Of a DNA stretch of 34,879 nucleotides, positions 34,535 to 34,879 are shown in pieces. The DNA comes from an uncultured Bacteroidota bacterium. GTDB lineage: Bacteria > Bacteroidota > Bacteroidia > Chitinophagales > Chitinophagaceae. Below the pieces are notes generated by a model. It was given only the letters and a program-made list of their open reading frames with translations. It was not told the origin of the DNA and searched no databases. The position numbers and the translations under genes are program-made. The stretch covers positions 1 through 34,879 of the forward strand of contig CAIJLK010000198.1 in NCBI GenBank assembly GCA_903821465.1, in the 5' to 3' direction. The first letter of the stretch is position 1. Each line of letters starts with the position of its first letter.

Positions 34535-34879
34535 ATGACCGAACAGGCAATTATCGCGGGATGTTTACACAATGACGTTGCAGCACAACGGGAGTTGTAT
34601 AACAGATATAGTCCGAAGATGCTTAGTGTATGTTACCGTTTCGCACAAAATCGCGAAGATGGTGAGGATATGCTACAAGAAGGATTTATCAAGGTATTTA
34701 CCCAGGTACATACTTTTCAAAATAAAGGTGCTTTTGAAGGATGGATAAGAAGGATCGTTGTGCATACTTGTATCAATTTTTTGAAGAAGCATAAGAAATT
34801 CAATGAAAGCGTTGATTTAGATTATGCCCACTATTTACAGGTAAAGGAAGAAACCGTTCCATCTATCATGCAGGCACGA
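34535..34879 (+). CDS. RNA polymerase ECF-type sigma-70 factor (partial, 3' end outside window)
   Basis: Directs RNA polymerase to an alternative promoter set. From the ATG at 34535 there are 115 codons, open to the window edge. The visible part is sigma region 2: an N-terminal helix (CLHNDVAAQRELYNRYSPKM), NREDGEDMLQEGFIKVF (the core-binding region 2.1-2.2), then TFQNKGAFEGWIRRIVVHTCINFLKK (regions 2.3-2.4, -10 recognition). Region 4 would follow outside. It is divergent from the TonB receptor; sigma factor and receptor adjacency recalls FecI/FecA-type regulation, but no anti-sigma gene is visible and the receptor has no clear signalling domain of that type. Confidence 0.92.
   Translation, partial: MTEQAIIAGCLHNDVAAQRELYNRYSPKMLSVCYRFAQNREDGEDMLQEGFIKVFTQVHTFQNKGAFEGWIRRIVVHTCINFLKKHKKFNESVDLDYAHYLQVKEETVPSIMQAR

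Overview
The window looks like core chromosome of a Bacteroidota bacterium, most likely class Chitinophagia / family Chitinophagaceae (the family is inference). The signs are low GC, almost no Shine-Dalgarno sequences, and repeated TAnnTTTG boxes, the Bacteroidota -7 promoter element, shortly before start codons. The gene families and orders also fit: signal-peptide-bearing AtpB next to atpE, tatA-gatA, coiled-coil/zapA/rny after pheT, DUF4783-nadC, and a TonB receptor with a carboxypeptidase-regulatory-like N-terminal domain. I see no insertion sequence, phage, CRISPR array, tRNA or rRNA, and no clearly broken gene. Two genes run off the edges: atpE on the left and an ECF sigma factor on the right.

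Layout. Positions 1-3223 (minus): atpE (partial), atpB and an ABC exporter. Positions 3267-7445 (plus): the (p)ppGpp synthetase/hydrolase, purA and an acidic low-complexity protein, closed by a strong terminator. Positions 7515-15639 (minus): lytic transglycosylase, gatA, tatA, rplS, rny, zapA, a coiled-coil partner and pheT. Positions 15640-16090 are a 451-bp divergent spacer with dyads, direct repeats and two DnaA-box-like sites. Positions 16091-21277 (plus): dnaB, rsmE, an L,D-transpeptidase lipoprotein and a double GNAT-like protein. These converge with an SDR-like gene (minus), which is divergent from dnaX (plus). dnaX in turn converges with the minus-strand DUF4783-nadC-SUI1 cluster. Positions 25798-26043 hold three tandem copies of an 82-bp unit between DUF4783 and gpmI. 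Then gpmI, a haem-binding-domain protein and engB (plus), ykuK (minus), a second ABC exporter (plus), and DUF2721 plus a TonB-dependent receptor (minus). The partial ECF sigma factor ends the window.

Most genes serve housekeeping: energy (ATP synthase, GpmI), stringent response, purine and NAD synthesis, translation (GatA, PheT, L19, RsmE, EngB, SUI1), RNA decay (RNase Y), replication (DnaB, DnaX), division (ZapA), envelope (transglycosylase, L,D-transpeptidase, Tat) and uptake/export. I did not find a convincing new multi-gene system. The most unusual items are the 82-bp tandem array duplicating the DUF4783 start region, the pheT-dnaB spacer, the acidic polyampholyte protein with a duplicated DxDFxEFD motif, the terminator/promoter overlap before rsmE, and the perfect dyad just before the sigma-factor start.
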